From Trochalopteron elliotii (lineage: Eukaryota; Chordata; Aves; Passeriformes; Leiothrichidae), in NCBI GenBank assembly GCA_024734555.1, contig JANPWX010000080.1:4097419-4161418 (forward strand): a stretch of 64,000 nucleotides of DNA, in the 5' to 3' direction. The position numbers were made by a program, and so were the translations under genes. Positions 62,501-64,000 of this stretch are shown one piece after another. The first letter of the stretch is position 1, and each line of letters opens with the position of its first letter. The notes under the pieces are model-generated. The model was not told the DNA's origin and made no database searches. It worked only from the letters and a program-made list of their open reading frames with translations.

Positions 62501-64000
62501 CTTTCCTACGGAAAGCACCGTGTTCTCCTGATCCATTATTTAGGTGTACAAACAGGCAGTCAGTCAGGGGGGTGGATCCAGAGCTCCCTGCGGGGCCAGA
62601 GCTGTGTGTCCCCAGCCCTGCCCGCACCCAGGGCCCTGTGCTGGCCCACCTGCCTGCATTGCTGCTGCTTTCTGCAGCCAGGAGTGCTCTTCATCAAGGT
62701 AATTTTCCATATCGAGCTCAGAGCATGATCAAAGCAGCCATTATGGCAGCGTAATTGAGGAGGGAGTTGTTAATCTGCTGGGGATGCCGAGGAGGGAAGG
62801 AGAAGGTTAGGGGTGTCCAAAGGTGGCAGGAATGAGCAGGTGTTAGGGTAACTATTTAAATTAGACATCCTGACACAATCATTTATGATAGAGGCTTTAG
62901 ACTCCCTGGAAGGCACTAAAGCTGGATATCCTATCTATTCTACTCAGTAAGCAAATAGCATTTCTTCTGGTCCAAACAGTGACTTTAGTAAGTCTGCAGT
63001 ACTGCAAAGTGAGCTGCATTTAATTAAACTATTCTCTGCAACTTATACAATGCCATAGTACTACTGCAGTGCCTTTTCTGTCTCTGCCACAGCTGAATTT
63101 GACCACCAAATCCTTACTGGGATTCAGCAACGTGGCCCACGTTACCTTTAAATATACAATAAAGGCAATGTTTGAGCTCCAAAACCAAAAAGAACTCTAT
63201 TTTCCACAATGGTTTACACATGCACAAGCCTCTAGAAGATTACGAGGGCACTTTATGAATCAAATGCAAAATACAGAAATAGTATTATCTCCCACTGAAT
63301 TGCTGTCATCTCTGAAGGATGTGTTGAGATCCAACATTATACAACTCTTCATAGTAGCAATTTTGTAATATTTTATCTACTTGAAAATAATAGGAAATTT
63401 TAGGTAAGCAGAATCTTAATTACCTCAATTAAGTTCTCATCCTGCGTCACTAATATCATTGGGAGTTTTGTCATTAACCTCAATAAGTGCAGGACAGATT
63501 CTTTAGAATTTAACCTGGATACTCAATATTCTTGTTCTAATGAAAAATGCATTAATGAGCTTCATTAGACTACTCAATTTTAAAGCAGCATCTTCCCTCA
63601 GCAGCCAGCCTCCCTCAACAGCCTAATGGGGCACTGGTGCATGAGTGAGCCAGAACTTGACACAAAGAGTGCTTAGGTCACTCTGAGTCTCTTTATTGAC
63701 TCCATGAGTTTCACGTTCAGCCCACCATGGGAAGAACAACACCTACTGACTGACTTCAGGAACTCCCTGAGGTGGAGATTGTAAAATGTGTGTATACACT
63801 TTTGAAATTAAAAATGAAGTGGTACAGCTGAAAGACTGTATGCAGTGAAATAAACACAATTGAAACAAGAATTCCTCCCTATAATTAAAAAATGACACAA
63901 GCTTTCTACATAGTCTGCACAGAAGATCCTCAATGCATTTCAAACACTACCTTTTTTCCAGTCATCTACTGGGACACATTATGGGAAAACCAGTGATCTT

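Larger units (their letters stand above)
52981..64000 (-). other. ADGRL2: ADGRL2 intron upstream of the lectin exon (partial)
   Basis: At least 11 kb of intron reaching the right edge. The signal-peptide exon that I recall from mammalian latrophilin-2 was not found. Contents: copy 2 of the 48-bp repeat, GC-richer patches at 54420-54670 and 55000-55500, a candidate alternative first exon (59257-59311), a T/TTA/GT-rich low-complexity stretch at 59449-59510, and several homeodomain-type TAAT-rich stretches near 59690-59850 and 63400-63600. No CR1 seen here. Confidence 0.75.

Noticed and set aside
1..64000. tRNA, rRNA, snRNA, CRISPR, operon or bacterial mobile-element content
   Set aside because: No B-box-like tRNA promoters, cloverleaf, spaced direct-repeat arrays or close-packed long ORFs were seen; the window is a vertebrate gene interior.

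Overview
The window is vertebrate nuclear DNA, most likely from a bird. The evidence is spliced GT-AG exons spread through long AT-rich introns, plus two degraded CR1-type retrotransposon 3' ends, the LINE family typical of sauropsids and dominant in birds. No prokaryotic gene organisation is present.

Nearly everything recognisable belongs to one gene on the minus strand: adhesion GPCR L2 (latrophilin-2, ADGRL2/LPHN2). It enters from the right and leaves at the left edge, so both ends of the gene lie outside. Reading the minus strand from high to low coordinates, I placed 15 coding exons by splice site, reading phase and homology. In order they encode the galactose-lectin (SUEL/RBL) domain (two exons), a 15-nt KVEQK microexon, the whole olfactomedin domain (one 801-nt exon), the Ser/Thr/Pro stalk and hormone-receptor motif (two exons), the GAIN domain with the HLT autoproteolysis site and tethered agonist (six exons, one a 39-nt microexon), and TM1 to early TM5 (three exons). 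All joins keep frame: 2,951 nt from 52980 down to 3642, or 983 complete codons with both microexons.

Layout: 52981-64000 is the intron upstream of the lectin exon, with one candidate alternative first coding exon at 59257-59311 and some enhancer-like non-coding sequence. 32219-52766 is a 20.5-kb intron splitting the lectin domain. 26485-32108 separates lectin from olfactomedin and contains the KVEQK microexon. 17857-25683 separates olfactomedin from the stalk. 1-17856 is the compact 3' half with twelve exons. The rest of TM5, TM6-7, the cytoplasmic tail, the usual signal-peptide exon and the promoter are not visible.

No second gene, RNA gene, CRISPR array or novel system was found. The points most worth a second look are the two microexons, a 48-bp exact direct repeat flanking the first lectin exon, and the candidate alternative first exon. 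Splice sites and homology were judged by eye and from memory of the latrophilin family; no alignment was run.
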